A stretch of 5,109 nucleotides of DNA, taken from NCBI GenBank assembly GCA_902489775.1, contig CABUBH010000077.1, forward strand, positions 1 through 5,109, written 5' to 3'. Positions 1-5,109 of the stretch are shown in pieces. Under the pieces are notes generated by a model. The model searched no databases and had not been told where the DNA came from. It saw only the letters and a program-made list of their open reading frames with translations. Source of the stretch: an uncultured Collinsella sp. (GTDB taxonomy: Bacteria > Actinomycetota > Coriobacteriia > Coriobacteriales > Coriobacteriaceae). The position numbers and the translations under genes are program-made. Positions within the stretch are counted from its first letter, which is position 1. Each line of letters opens with the position of its first letter.

Positions 1-233
1 GCATCGCCGATGGCGGTCAGGACTTGACCGCGCTCATGGCATTCGGTCGCGCCGACGAGGCAGTGGGTCAGACGAGCGCTTTTGCGACCAGCGTGCGCGA
101 GGCCACGCGCGAGATGCTCGTGGAGCTGGGCTGCGCCGTCGGTCCCTGGAGCGATATGGTCGCCGACCGCGCGACCCGCACCGAGCGCCCGCGCATCCGT
201 CTTCCCTGGTCTCGTGAGGGTGATTCGCGATGA
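1..233 (+). CDS. C-terminal part of an upstream Tad-locus protein, possibly TadZ/CpaE-like ATPase
   Basis: The frame is open from the left edge (codons from position 3) to a TGA at 231-233, so only about the last 76 residues are visible and the real start lies outside the window. The visible part has no Walker motif or membrane segment. It contains a helical stretch (FATSVREATREMLVEL) followed by an Arg/Pro-rich polar tail. In Tad operons the gene just before tadA is often a MinD/ParA-like TadZ/CpaE localisation ATPase, whose C-terminal end is a variable helical region. The assignment rests on that context and is weak. The stop codon overlaps the tadA start in an ATGA, so the two are translationally coupled. 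An internal TTG at 24 could serve as a start codon, but the frame continues upstream of it without a stop. Confidence 0.45.
   Translation, partial: IADGGQDLTALMAFGRADEAVGQTSAFATSVREATREMLVELGCAVGPWSDMVADRATRTERPRIRLPWSREGDSR
216..223 (+). promoter_or_regulatory. Ribosome binding site of tadA
   Basis: GAGGGTGA lies 6 nt before the ATG at 230, inside the last codons of the upstream gene. It supports the 230 start, which also overlaps the upstream stop in an ATGA. Confidence 0.6.
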
Positions 234-1558
234 GTCTGCAGACGAGGATTAAAGCCGCCGGCGCGGCCGCCGCGGCTGCCCCCGTTGATGCGGGACGCCG
301 CCGTGCCGTTAAACGCCGCACCAAGCGTGCGGTGATGGACCGCATGGGCTACGACGAGGTGGCGCGCATCAGTGCCTACGTCGATCCTGCCCTTGCCCGC
401 TCTGAGTTGCGTCCGGCGGTGGAAGCGGCGCTCAACGTGGAAGAGCCGACCGACTTGGCGACGCCTGAGCGCGAGACCATCATCGACGAGATCCTAGATG
501 ACGTGGTGGGCCTGGGACCGCTGCAGCCGCTCATCGAGGACGATACCGTTACCGAAATCATGATCAACGGCTGTCGCTCTGCCTTTTTTGAGCGCAGTGG
601 CGTTTTGCATCCCATCGAGCACGCGTTTGAGGACGACGAGCAGATCCGTGTGCTCATCGACCGCATCATCTCGCCGCTCGGTCGTCGTATCGACGAGCGT
701 AGCCCCATCGTTAACGCCCGCCTCAAGACGGGCTATCGCGTCAACGCGGTGATTCCACCCGTGGCGATCGACGGGCCAATCCTCACCATCCGTAAGTTCT
801 CGGACCGTATCTGTTCGTTGGACGAGCTTGTGGGGTTGGGGTCACTGCCGCTTTGGTATGCGCAGCTGCTGTCGTGCGCGGTGTCGTTGCGGCAGGACTT
901 GGCGGTTGCGGGAGGCACGGGGTCGGGCAAGACCACGCTGCTCAACGCGCTGTCGTGCGAGATTTCTACCGGCGAGCGCATCGTGACGATCGAGGATTCC
1001 GCCGAGCTCAAGTTTGCACATCACCCACACGTTGTTCGTCTGGAGGCGCGTGAGGCGTCAATCGAGGGCGAGGGCGCGGTGACGATTCGCGACCTGGTGA
1101 CCAATGCTCTGCGTATGCGCCCCGACCGTATCGTCGTGGGCGAGGTGCGCGGTGCCGAGTGCTGCGACATGCTGCAGGCCATGAACACGGGCCACGACGG
1201 CTCGCTCACCACGCTCCATGCGGGTACCGAGCAGGAGACCGTGGTTCGCCTGACGCTGCTTGCGCGCTACGGCATCGATTTGCCGAGTGAGCTTATCGAA
1301 GAGCAGATCGCCATGGCGCTCGACGGCATCGTGATGTCCGAGCGTCATGCAGATGGCAGGCGCTTTGTGGCCTCATATTCGGGGGTTCACCGCGGCGCAT
1401 CGGGCGGTGTTGAGCTCGAACGCTACGTGACGTTCGATGCCGCCGAACGCACCTGGACGCTCGACCGCGAGCCGCCGTTTATTGCGGAGGGCTTGCGGTC
1501 GGGAACGCTCACGCAAGAGGAGGTGGACGAATGGAGATCGCTATGCCCCTCGTCGTAG
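230..1558 (+). CDS. tadA: TadA/CpaF family Tad pilus motor ATPase
   Basis: This is a 442-residue secretion ATPase of the PulE/VirB11 superfamily, CpaF/TadA branch. It is a cytoplasmic hexameric motor expected to power Flp pilus assembly through TadB and TadC. The N-terminus is Ala-rich and then Arg/Lys-rich (residues 9-33). The N-terminal domain carries GLGPL (94-98), EIMING (109-114), RRID (152-155) and IRKF (187-190). The nucleotide-binding domain has a Walker A GGTGSGKT (228-235, Lys234), an Asp box around IVTIEDSAEL (251-260), a Walker B-like IVVGEVRG (301-308, Glu305) and a His box MNTGHDGSLTTLHAG (318-332, His322 and His330). All catalytic motifs are intact and the length is typical of the family. 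One oddity is VNARL (161-165) followed by KTG, where many CpaF proteins have VDARL followed by DG. The gene overlaps the upstream gene by 4 nt and tadB by 28 nt. Confidence 0.97.
   Translation: MSLQTRIKAAGAAAAAAPVDAGRRRAVKRRTKRAVMDRMGYDEVARISAYVDPALARSELRPAVEAALNVEEPTDLATPERETIIDEILDDVVGLGPLQPLIEDDTVTEIMINGCRSAFFERSGVLHPIEHAFEDDEQIRVLIDRIISPLGRRIDERSPIVNARLKTGYRVNAVIPPVAIDGPILTIRKFSDRICSLDELVGLGSLPLWYAQLLSCAVSLRQDLAVAGGTGSGKTTLLNALSCEISTGERIVTIEDSAELKFAHHPHVVRLEAREASIEGEGAVTIRDLVTNALRMRPDRIVVGEVRGAECCDMLQAMNTGHDGSLTTLHAGTEQETVVRLTLLARYGIDLPSELIEEQIAMALDGIVMSERHADGRRFVASYSGVHRGASGGVELERYVTFDAAERTWTLDREPPFIAEGLRSGTLTQEEVDEWRSLCPSS
1518..1523 (+). promoter_or_regulatory. Strong ribosome binding site that fixes the tadB start
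   Basis: AGGAGG sits 7 nt before the ATG at 1531, inside the end of tadA. It favours 1531 over the in-frame ATG at 1543, despite the 28-nt overlap with tadA. Confidence 0.75.
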
Positions 1559-2457
1559 GGGGTTTGGCGGGGCTTTCTGTCGCGACGGCGTGTGGGGTAG
1601 AGCCTCGTGTGCCGCGGATGCCGCCGGCGGAGCTGGCGCGCCAGACGCTCGAATCGATGGCGGAGAAACTGCCCCGTGAGTTGGCAGAAAACGACCTGCT
1701 GACAAAGATTGCCCGCTCGTGGGCGTCGCTGATCCCCGCAGATCGCCTTGGGCTTGCTATTGAGGATAACGCGGCTCGTCTGGCATTTCTGCTGCTGTCG
1801 AGCGGTATCTGCAGCGTTTTGCTGGCCGTTACGTCGTTGTCGCCCATCGGCTTTGTCTTGGGGCTGGTGGCGCCGTTTGGCGTGGGCGCCGCGCGTGACA
1901 CCTTCGATCGCCGACGCGAACAGCATGATGTAGAAGAGGCCATGCCCGAGGCATTCGCGGCGTTATCCATGTCGCTTGCCTCGGGGCATTCGCTGGCACA
2001 GGGCATGCGCTTTGTGGGTGCCCATGCGCAAGAGCCGGTGCATACCGAGTTTTTGCGGGTGGCGGCGGCAATCGATTGCGGTATCTCGGCGACCGACGCA
2101 CTCGATGACCTACTCGTTCGCATCGATGCCCCCGGCCTTTCGCTTGTCACCTTGGCGCTCAAAGTATCGCAGCGTACCGGGGCTCCGCTTGCCGGCTTGC
2201 TGTCCGAGGCGTCGAGCATGGTGGGGGAGCGCATTGAGCTCAAGCGCCGTCTGGACGTTAAGACGTCACAGGCGCGTATGTCGGCACACATGGTCGCGGC
2301 GATGCCGGCGGGCATGTGCGCGGTACTGGCTTTGCTTTCGGCAGACTTTCGCCGCGGTCTTGCGACGCCGGCTGGTGCGGGCGCCGTGGTACTGGGGCTT
2401 GCCCTCAACGTCGTTGCCCTGGTAGTTATCCGGCGCATTATGCGGGTGGAGTTATGA
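1531..2457 (+). CDS. tadB: TadB-like inner-membrane platform protein (type II secretion F domain)
   Basis: This 308-residue membrane protein is the first of two adjacent GspF/T2SSF-type platform subunits, through which the TadA motor would act on pilins. The N-terminus has a hydrophobic segment (about 6-22), followed by an amphipathic cytoplasmic stretch (33-80). Further hydrophobic segments lie at about 84-120, then a T2SSF domain from about 134 to 245. Features of that domain are the EEAMPEAF start, the LASGHSL turn (149-155), the repeated helical bundle, and the RTGAPL motif before a GERIELKRR helix. Two C-terminal membrane segments follow (about 252-270 and 283-300). Position directly after tadA and before a second, shorter F-domain protein is the classical tadA-tadB-tadC order. 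The start at 1531 is chosen for its strong AGGAGG site. The stop overlaps the tadC start by 4 nt (ATGA at 2454). Confidence 0.92.
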   Translation: MEIAMPLVVGGLAGLSVATACGVEPRVPRMPPAELARQTLESMAEKLPRELAENDLLTKIARSWASLIPADRLGLAIEDNAARLAFLLLSSGICSVLLAVTSLSPIGFVLGLVAPFGVGAARDTFDRRREQHDVEEAMPEAFAALSMSLASGHSLAQGMRFVGAHAQEPVHTEFLRVAAAIDCGISATDALDDLLVRIDAPGLSLVTLALKVSQRTGAPLAGLLSEASSMVGERIELKRRLDVKTSQARMSAHMVAAMPAGMCAVLALLSADFRRGLATPAGAGAVVLGLALNVVALVVIRRIMRVEL

Positions 2458-3095
2458 GCGCCCTGGTTGGGCTCGCGGCTTGTCTGTGTGCCCTGAGCGT
2501 ATTTGCCGCGACAGGTTTGGAGCGTGCGGATGCCCGCAAGATTGCAGAGACGTGCAAGCGTGAGGCGGTACTGGTCATTGCCGCGGGCCGCTCGGTGGTC
2601 GATGCTCTGACCGCGCGAGTGAAGGGTGCGGTTGGAGCGGGCAGCCCGGCGCGAGTGTCGCTCGGCGAAGTGTCCGAGATGATCGATGTTGTGCGCTTGG
2701 GTCTTTCGGCCGGCCTTTCGTTTGATGCGGCGCTTGAGATTTTCTGTGCCAACCGCCGGTCAGTGCTGGCTCTTCGACTTGAGCGGGCCTGCATGGCGTG
2801 GCAGGTGGGCGTGGGCACGCGTGAGGACGAGTTGTTGGCCGCCGCGCGCGACCTGGACGTGCGAGCGCTCGAGACCTTTGCCATCACGGTGGGGCAGGCG
2901 CTCGCCCTGGGTGCCCCACTTTCCGAGACGCTGGCCGCTCAAAGTCGCGAGATCCGTGCGGCTCATCGCGCCGCGGTCGAGCGTGAGATCGAGCGTGCGC
3001 CCGTCAAGCTGCTGATTCCCACCGGCACGCTCATCTTGCCGGCGTTGCTTCTGTCCATATTGGGCCCGCTGCTGGGAGCAGGCGGGATGATGTAG
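2454..3095 (+). CDS. tadC: TadC-like inner-membrane platform protein (type II secretion F domain)
   Basis: This 213-residue protein is the second F-domain platform subunit and the presumed partner of TadB. The frame stays open upstream to an ATG at 2316. I choose the ATG at 2454 because it overlaps the tadB stop as ATGA, has GGTGGAG just upstream (2445-2451), and immediately starts a hydrophobic segment (4-20). Extending upstream would add about 46 Arg/Cys-rich residues that overlap tadB. The T2SSF core runs from about residue 72 to 180, with VRLGLSAGLSFDAAL (80-94) matching the usual helix-turn-helix of the domain. It is followed by a long hydrophobic C-terminal segment (about 184-208). The protein looks shorter than many TadC homologues (often near 300 residues) because fewer N-terminal membrane helices precede the core. 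No frameshift is visible. Confidence 0.9.
   Translation: MSALVGLAACLCALSVFAATGLERADARKIAETCKREAVLVIAAGRSVVDALTARVKGAVGAGSPARVSLGEVSEMIDVVRLGLSAGLSFDAALEIFCANRRSVLALRLERACMAWQVGVGTREDELLAAARDLDVRALETFAITVGQALALGAPLSETLAAQSREIRAAHRAAVEREIERAPVKLLIPTGTLILPALLLSILGPLLGAGGMM
3065..3086 (+). other. Predicted RNA hairpin at the tadC-flp junction
   Basis: CCCGC TGCT (3065-3073) pairs with AGCA (3077-3080) and GCGGG (3082-3086) across a GGG loop, leaving a single bulged G at 3081. This gives nine base pairs, mostly G-C. It lies in the last codons of tadC, about 9 nt before the flp ribosome binding site. There is no T-run after it, so it does not look like an intrinsic terminator. It may stabilise or mark the 5' end of a flp transcript segment, or it may be a chance product of GC-rich Leu/Gly/Pro codons. 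Confidence 0.4.
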
Positions 3096-3100
3096 GGAGG
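3095..3100 (+). promoter_or_regulatory. Strong ribosome binding site of the flp pilin gene
   Basis: GGGAGG begins at the last base of the tadC stop and sits 5 nt before the ATG at 3106. It is one of the best sites in the window, as expected for the abundant pilus subunit. Confidence 0.75.
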
Positions 3101-3105
3101 AATAC

Positions 3106-3339
3106 ATGAACACGATGGTCGAAGTTGCTGACAAGGCTTGGAACTGGGCTTTTTGCCGGGCGATCCGCGCTCGCCAGCATGCCAAGGAGCTGTTGCGGGA
3201 GGAGAGCGCGCAGGGTACCACCGAGTACGCCATTTTGGTGGGCGTGCTTGTGGTGATCGCGATTATTGCCATCGTTGCATTTAAAGGCAAGGTCCAAGAT
3301 CTATGGAACGCTATCAGCGAGGGCATCAACAGCCTGTAG
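3106..3339 (+). CDS. flp: Flp-type prepilin, probable major Tad pilin
   Basis: This 77-residue small prepilin is the likely main subunit of the Tad fibre. It has a 35-residue basic/amphipathic leader, then AQGTTEYAI (35-43), and then a single long hydrophobic helix (about 42-59). A short polar tail follows (KGKVQDLWNAISEGINSL, 60-77). The Glu40-Tyr41 pair before the hydrophobic stretch is the Flp signature. Placing Glu at +5, as in type IV pilins, puts cleavage between Ala35 and Gln36 and gives a mature peptide of about 42 residues. Cleavage after Gly37 would instead put Glu at +3. The leader is long for this family. The gene follows tadC by 10 nt with a strong ribosome binding site, and its last 37 nt overlap the next gene. 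The in-frame ATG at 3115 is a less likely start. Confidence 0.9.
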   Translation: MNTMVEVADKAWNWAFCRAIRARQHAKELLREESAQGTTEYAILVGVLVVIAIIAIVAFKGKVQDLWNAISEGINSL

Positions 3340-3866
3340 AGGGCGAGCGCCCCATCGGGGTGCTGCTGGTGTTTGCTTGCCTGACCGTGGCGATAGCGGC
3401 GGTGCTTTGGGGGCTTAACGCCGCGCGGCAGCAGCGTCCTGGGGCCGCCTTCGATTCGGGCTCAGATTCGGCGGTGGCGTCTCAAAAAGATGAGATGCGA
3501 GATGCGGACGATTCGGATGTCGCTGTCACGGCGCAAACCTTTCTGCGGACGCTCGACAAGCGGTCTGGCACTGCGACGGATTCGCCTGGGGACAACGCGA
3601 TTACGGTCCGGCTTGCATGGTCTGAGGACCGACCGATGACCGAGGCAGCGGCGGATATGTTACGCGCCTACCGCGAGGTGCCAACGGCCCAGCTCGCCCT
3701 GAGCGGCTATCTCGATATTAAGGGCAACGTATGGGGCGCCATCGTGCGTGATGGGCGCGGCTGGGTCGATATGGTGACGGTTGCCGCGGATACTGGCGAT
3801 GCTTCGTGTCGTCTGCGCGCCGTGCGCCTGGTCCCGCAAACAATAAGCTCAAAGGAGGGATCGTGA
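3303..3866 (+). CDS. Single-pass membrane protein of unknown function between two pilin genes
   Basis: I do not recognise a family for this 187-residue protein. From the ATG at 3303 there is a short polar N-terminus and a membrane helix (about 18-38). A Ser/Asp-rich acidic linker follows (about 50-72), then a C-terminal domain (about 75-181) with alternating polar/hydrophobic segments. That domain includes SGYLDIKGNVWGAIV (134-148) and a GWVDMVTV strand (153-160). The likely topology is a cytoplasmic N-terminus with an exterior domain. Codon use matches the neighbours, so I take it as a real gene. The start is uncertain: 3303 overlaps flp by 37 nt and has only a weak AAGG (3289-3292) 10 nt upstream. 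A GTG at 3360 would remove 19 residues but begin inside the membrane helix. Its place inside the Tad operon suggests a pilus assembly or accessory role. Confidence 0.75.
   Translation: MERYQRGHQQPVEGERPIGVLLVFACLTVAIAAVLWGLNAARQQRPGAAFDSGSDSAVASQKDEMRDADDSDVAVTAQTFLRTLDKRSGTATDSPGDNAITVRLAWSEDRPMTEAAADMLRAYREVPTAQLALSGYLDIKGNVWGAIVRDGRGWVDMVTVAADTGDASCRLRAVRLVPQTISSKEGS
3851..3858 (+). promoter_or_regulatory. Strong ribosome binding site of the second pilin-like gene
   Basis: AAAGGAGG lies 9 nt before the ATG at 3868, within the final codons of the preceding gene. It fixes the 3868 start, 1 nt after the previous stop (TGA 3864-3866). Confidence 0.75.
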
Positions 3867-3867
3867 A

Positions 3868-4086
3868 ATGCATGGCGTTCTGCGTGAAGAAGTTGCCCAG
3901 GCGACTGTGGAATACGCCATCGTCACGGTGGCGCTGCTTTCCATCGTGCTGGCAATCGCTGGGCTTTGGCGTGCCGGTGCCGATGGGCGCTTGGCGGCGC
4001 TGGTCGAGCGGGCGGCATCTCACGGCGTCACCTCGACATCGGTTGTCGACGCTGCTGCGGGTGCTAAGGACATCGCGTTGTATTGA
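3868..4086 (+). CDS. Second Flp/TadE-like small pilin or pseudopilin
   Basis: This 72-residue protein has a very short leader (about 10 residues), then AQATVEYAI (10-18) and a hydrophobic helix (about 17-34). Its polar, Ala/Val/Ser-rich tail of about 38 residues is longer than that of the upstream Flp protein. Glu15-Tyr16 is the Flp-type signature, and Glu at +5 places cleavage between Ala10 and Gln11. The motif aligns with AQGTTEYAI in the first pilin and AQSTVEAAF in the following TadE-like protein. The tail does not resemble the first pilin, so this is better read as a minor pilin or pseudopilin than a recent duplicate. The start is fixed by a strong AAAGGAGG site. A different frame is open across this region from 3806, but it lacks pilin features here. 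The 3' end probably overlaps the next gene by about 26 nt. Confidence 0.82.
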   Translation: MHGVLREEVAQATVEYAIVTVALLSIVLAIAGLWRAGADGRLAALVERAASHGVTSTSVVDAAAGAKDIALY

Positions 4087-4558
4087 TATCGCGCGCGAGG
4101 ACCGGGCGCAGTCTACGGTCGAGGCGGCATTCCTACTGCCGACGTTTCTGACACTCATCCTTCTCGCACTGCAACCGGTGTGCCTGCTCTATACGCGCGC
4201 GGTCATGGAGTCTGCCGCCGCCGAGACCGCGCGGCTCATGACCACGACGACGGCGGAGGACGACGATCTTAAGGAGTTCACCCGCCGCCGGCTTGCCGCA
4301 GTGCCCAACGTTTCGATCTTTCATGCCGGCGGGCCGTTGTCGTGGGATATCGAGCTTGGCCGGGCCGATGCGGGTGACGTCTCGTCCGTGTCCGTTTCCG
4401 GCGAGGTCAAGCCGTTGCCTGTGATCGGTGCGTTTGCGCAGGCTATGGGTGGTACCGCCGAGGGCGGCTACGTTGAGCTCAAGGTCGATGTCTCGTATCA
4501 ATCACGTCCCGAATGGCTGGAGGGAGATTATGATTCGTGGATTGCTGCATGGGATTAA
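4061..4558 (+). CDS. tadE: TadE-like pseudopilin (start uncertain)
   Basis: The recognisable part has a basic/acidic leader, AQSTVEAAFLLP (residues 16-27 from a GTG start at 4061) and a hydrophobic helix (about 22-44). YTRAVMESAAAETARL (44-59) and a soluble C-terminal domain follow. The TVEAAFLLP pattern followed by an Ala-rich helix is typical of TadE pseudopilins, minor components needed for Flp pilus assembly. Glu21 at +5 suggests cleavage between Ala16 and Gln17. The start is not settled. The frame is open back to an ATG at 3806, but that would give an 85-residue Arg-rich extension overlapping the second pilin gene. GTG 4061 (165 residues, 26-nt overlap) gives a normal leader but has no clear ribosome binding site; TTG 4043 and ATG 3983 are alternatives. 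The C-terminal end is Trp/acidic-rich and overlaps the next gene by 29 nt. Confidence 0.8.
   Translation: MLRTSRCIDIAREDRAQSTVEAAFLLPTFLTLILLALQPVCLLYTRAVMESAAAETARLMTTTTAEDDDLKEFTRRRLAAVPNVSIFHAGGPLSWDIELGRADAGDVSSVSVSGEVKPLPVIGAFAQAMGGTAEGGYVELKVDVSYQSRPEWLEGDYDSWIAAWD
4519..4526 (+). promoter_or_regulatory. Ribosome binding site of the tadG-like gene
   Basis: GGAGGGAG lies just before the ATG at 4530 (6 nt after GGAGG), inside the tadE-like gene. It supports the 4530 start and a 29-nt overlap. Confidence 0.6.
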
Positions 4559-5109
4559 GCGTTTCTGGTCTAGATGCGTTTTGACGCGCCGTCCGAGCTG
4601 CCATCGCAAGCGAGGCGGCTTTATGGGCCGCGCCGGTATCGACCTGTTTATCGAAGACGGCGCCTACACCACGCTTTCTTCTGCCGTGGTCATCCTAGTG
4701 GTGCTCACGTTGTTGTTTTCGTCGACCGCGGCGATATGGAGCATGTCGCGTGCCGGGGATACCCAGGTGGCGGCCGATAGCGGCGCGCTGGCGGGTGCCA
4801 ACGTAGTGTCGTCCTATCACACGGCTGCCACGGTGGTTGATGCGAGCATCTTGAGTCTGGGGCTGGCGGGGTTTGCCACAATCGGGACGGGTCTGGTCGC
4901 CATCCTCATCCCGGGCGCCGAACCAGTTGCCGGCAATATGGTCGACACCGGGATTGAGATCATTAAAACGCGCAACAAGTTTGCCAAAAGCGCATCGGAA
5001 GGCTTACAGAAAATCGAGACGGCTCTGCCATATCTGATCGCCGCGCGTGCCACGCAGGCGGTGTCGGCGCAGGATACCGATAGTGCGACCTATACCGGTA
5101 CGGCGCTTG
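4530..5109 (+). CDS. tadG: TadG-like Flp pilus-assembly protein, 5' part only
   Basis: The frame is open from ATG 4530 to the right edge (193 codons, no stop), so the gene is cut by the window. The N-terminus is Arg/Lys-rich (1-34), followed by an IEDG element (41-44) and a membrane helix (about 49-69). TQVAADSGALAGAN (78-91) matches the conserved 'Q-x-A-A-D-x-x-A-L-A-G-A' block of TadE/TadG-like proteins (Pfam TadE/G-like N-terminal region). A second hydrophobic Gly-rich segment follows (about 107-128), then a charged, probably helical region (143-165). No Glu occurs at +5 after Gly44 (Leu49 is there), in contrast to the three pilin-like proteins upstream. The start at 4530 has a GGAGGGAG site. 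An in-frame ATG at 4623 with GAGG 7 nt upstream would give a much shorter leader. The expected role is a minor pilus or surface-associated component. Confidence 0.8.
   Translation, partial: MIRGLLHGIKRFWSRCVLTRRPSCHRKRGGFMGRAGIDLFIEDGAYTTLSSAVVILVVLTLLFSSTAAIWSMSRAGDTQVAADSGALAGANVVSSYHTAATVVDASILSLGLAGFATIGTGLVAILIPGAEPVAGNMVDTGIEIIKTRNKFAKSASEGLQKIETALPYLIAARATQAVSAQDTDSATYTGTAL

Noticed and set aside
1509..2438. A long open frame on the minus strand (309 codons) opposite tadB.
   Set aside because: It is Arg/Ser/Ala-rich with no recognisable domain, lies entirely antisense to a clear TadB gene, and is the usual by-product of GC-rich third codon positions.
2316..2453. An upstream extension of the tadC frame to the ATG at 2316.
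   Set aside because: The extra residues overlap the membrane segments of TadB in another frame and are Arg/Cys-rich. ATG 2454 has the ATGA overlap and starts a hydrophobic segment.
3030..3064. Possible internal promoter before flp (TTGCCG and CATATT).
   Set aside because: The elements are only about 14 nt apart and match consensus poorly. They lie in tadC coding sequence.
3065..3092. The tadC-flp hairpin as an intrinsic terminator.
   Set aside because: No T-run follows, and a strong ribosome binding site and pilin gene come immediately after it.
3360..3386. Possible lipoprotein signal (V-F-A-C) in the unknown membrane protein.
   Set aside because: Phe at -2 does not fit a lipobox, and the Cys lies in the middle of a continuous hydrophobic helix.
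3806..4060. An upstream extension of the tadE frame to the ATG at 3806 (250-residue protein).
   Set aside because: The added residues are Arg/Trp/Pro-rich and overlap the whole second pilin gene, which has its own strong ribosome binding site and pilin motif. A TadE leader is normally short.
4574..4780. A short + strand open frame inside the tadG-like gene.
   Set aside because: It is Arg/His-rich and out of frame with the TadG-like protein, which has the conserved AADSGALAGA block and its own ribosome binding site.

Overview
The window is one stretch of a Tad (tight adherence / Flp pilus) operon with every gene on the + strand. Read 5' to 3' it holds: the C-terminal end of an upstream protein (possibly the TadZ/CpaE-like ATPase), the TadA/CpaF motor ATPase, the two inner-membrane platform proteins TadB and TadC, a Flp-type prepilin, a single-pass membrane protein of unknown function, a second short pilin-like protein, a TadE-like pseudopilin, and the first 193 codons of a TadG-like protein that runs off the right edge. 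The last gene is open to the end of the window with no stop codon.

The DNA is GC-rich with strongly GC-biased third codon positions. The gene order resembles Tad loci of high-GC monoderm bacteria. My best guess is an actinobacterial host of the Coriobacteriia (Collinsella-like) type. This is inferred from composition, protein style and gene order, not from a marker gene. No secretin (RcpA/CpaC), pilotin, or TadV/CpaA prepilin peptidase gene lies in the window. A missing secretin fits a monoderm, but those genes could also lie outside.

Layout: 1-233 upstream gene tail; 230-1558 tadA; 1531-2457 tadB; 2454-3095 tadC; 3106-3339 flp pilin; 3303-3866 unknown membrane protein; 3868-4086 second pilin-like protein; about 4061-4558 tadE-like; 4530-5109 tadG-like (partial). 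Genes overlap at most junctions (4 to 37 nt) and the largest gap is 10 nt. This indicates a single transcript with heavy translational coupling. I saw no convincing promoter or terminator, and no stretch over 300 bases lacks a gene. The only non-coding gap of note is the 10 nt between tadC and flp, which carries a strong ribosome binding site and follows a stable predicted hairpin.

Together, TadA would power pilus extension through TadB and TadC. The Flp protein would be the main subunit, and the second pilin, TadE and TadG would be minor or initiating components. The three pilin-like proteins share an aligned A-Q-x-T-x-E signature, with Ala rather than the usual Gly before the likely cleavage site. 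The least explained part is the 187-residue membrane protein placed between the two pilin genes.
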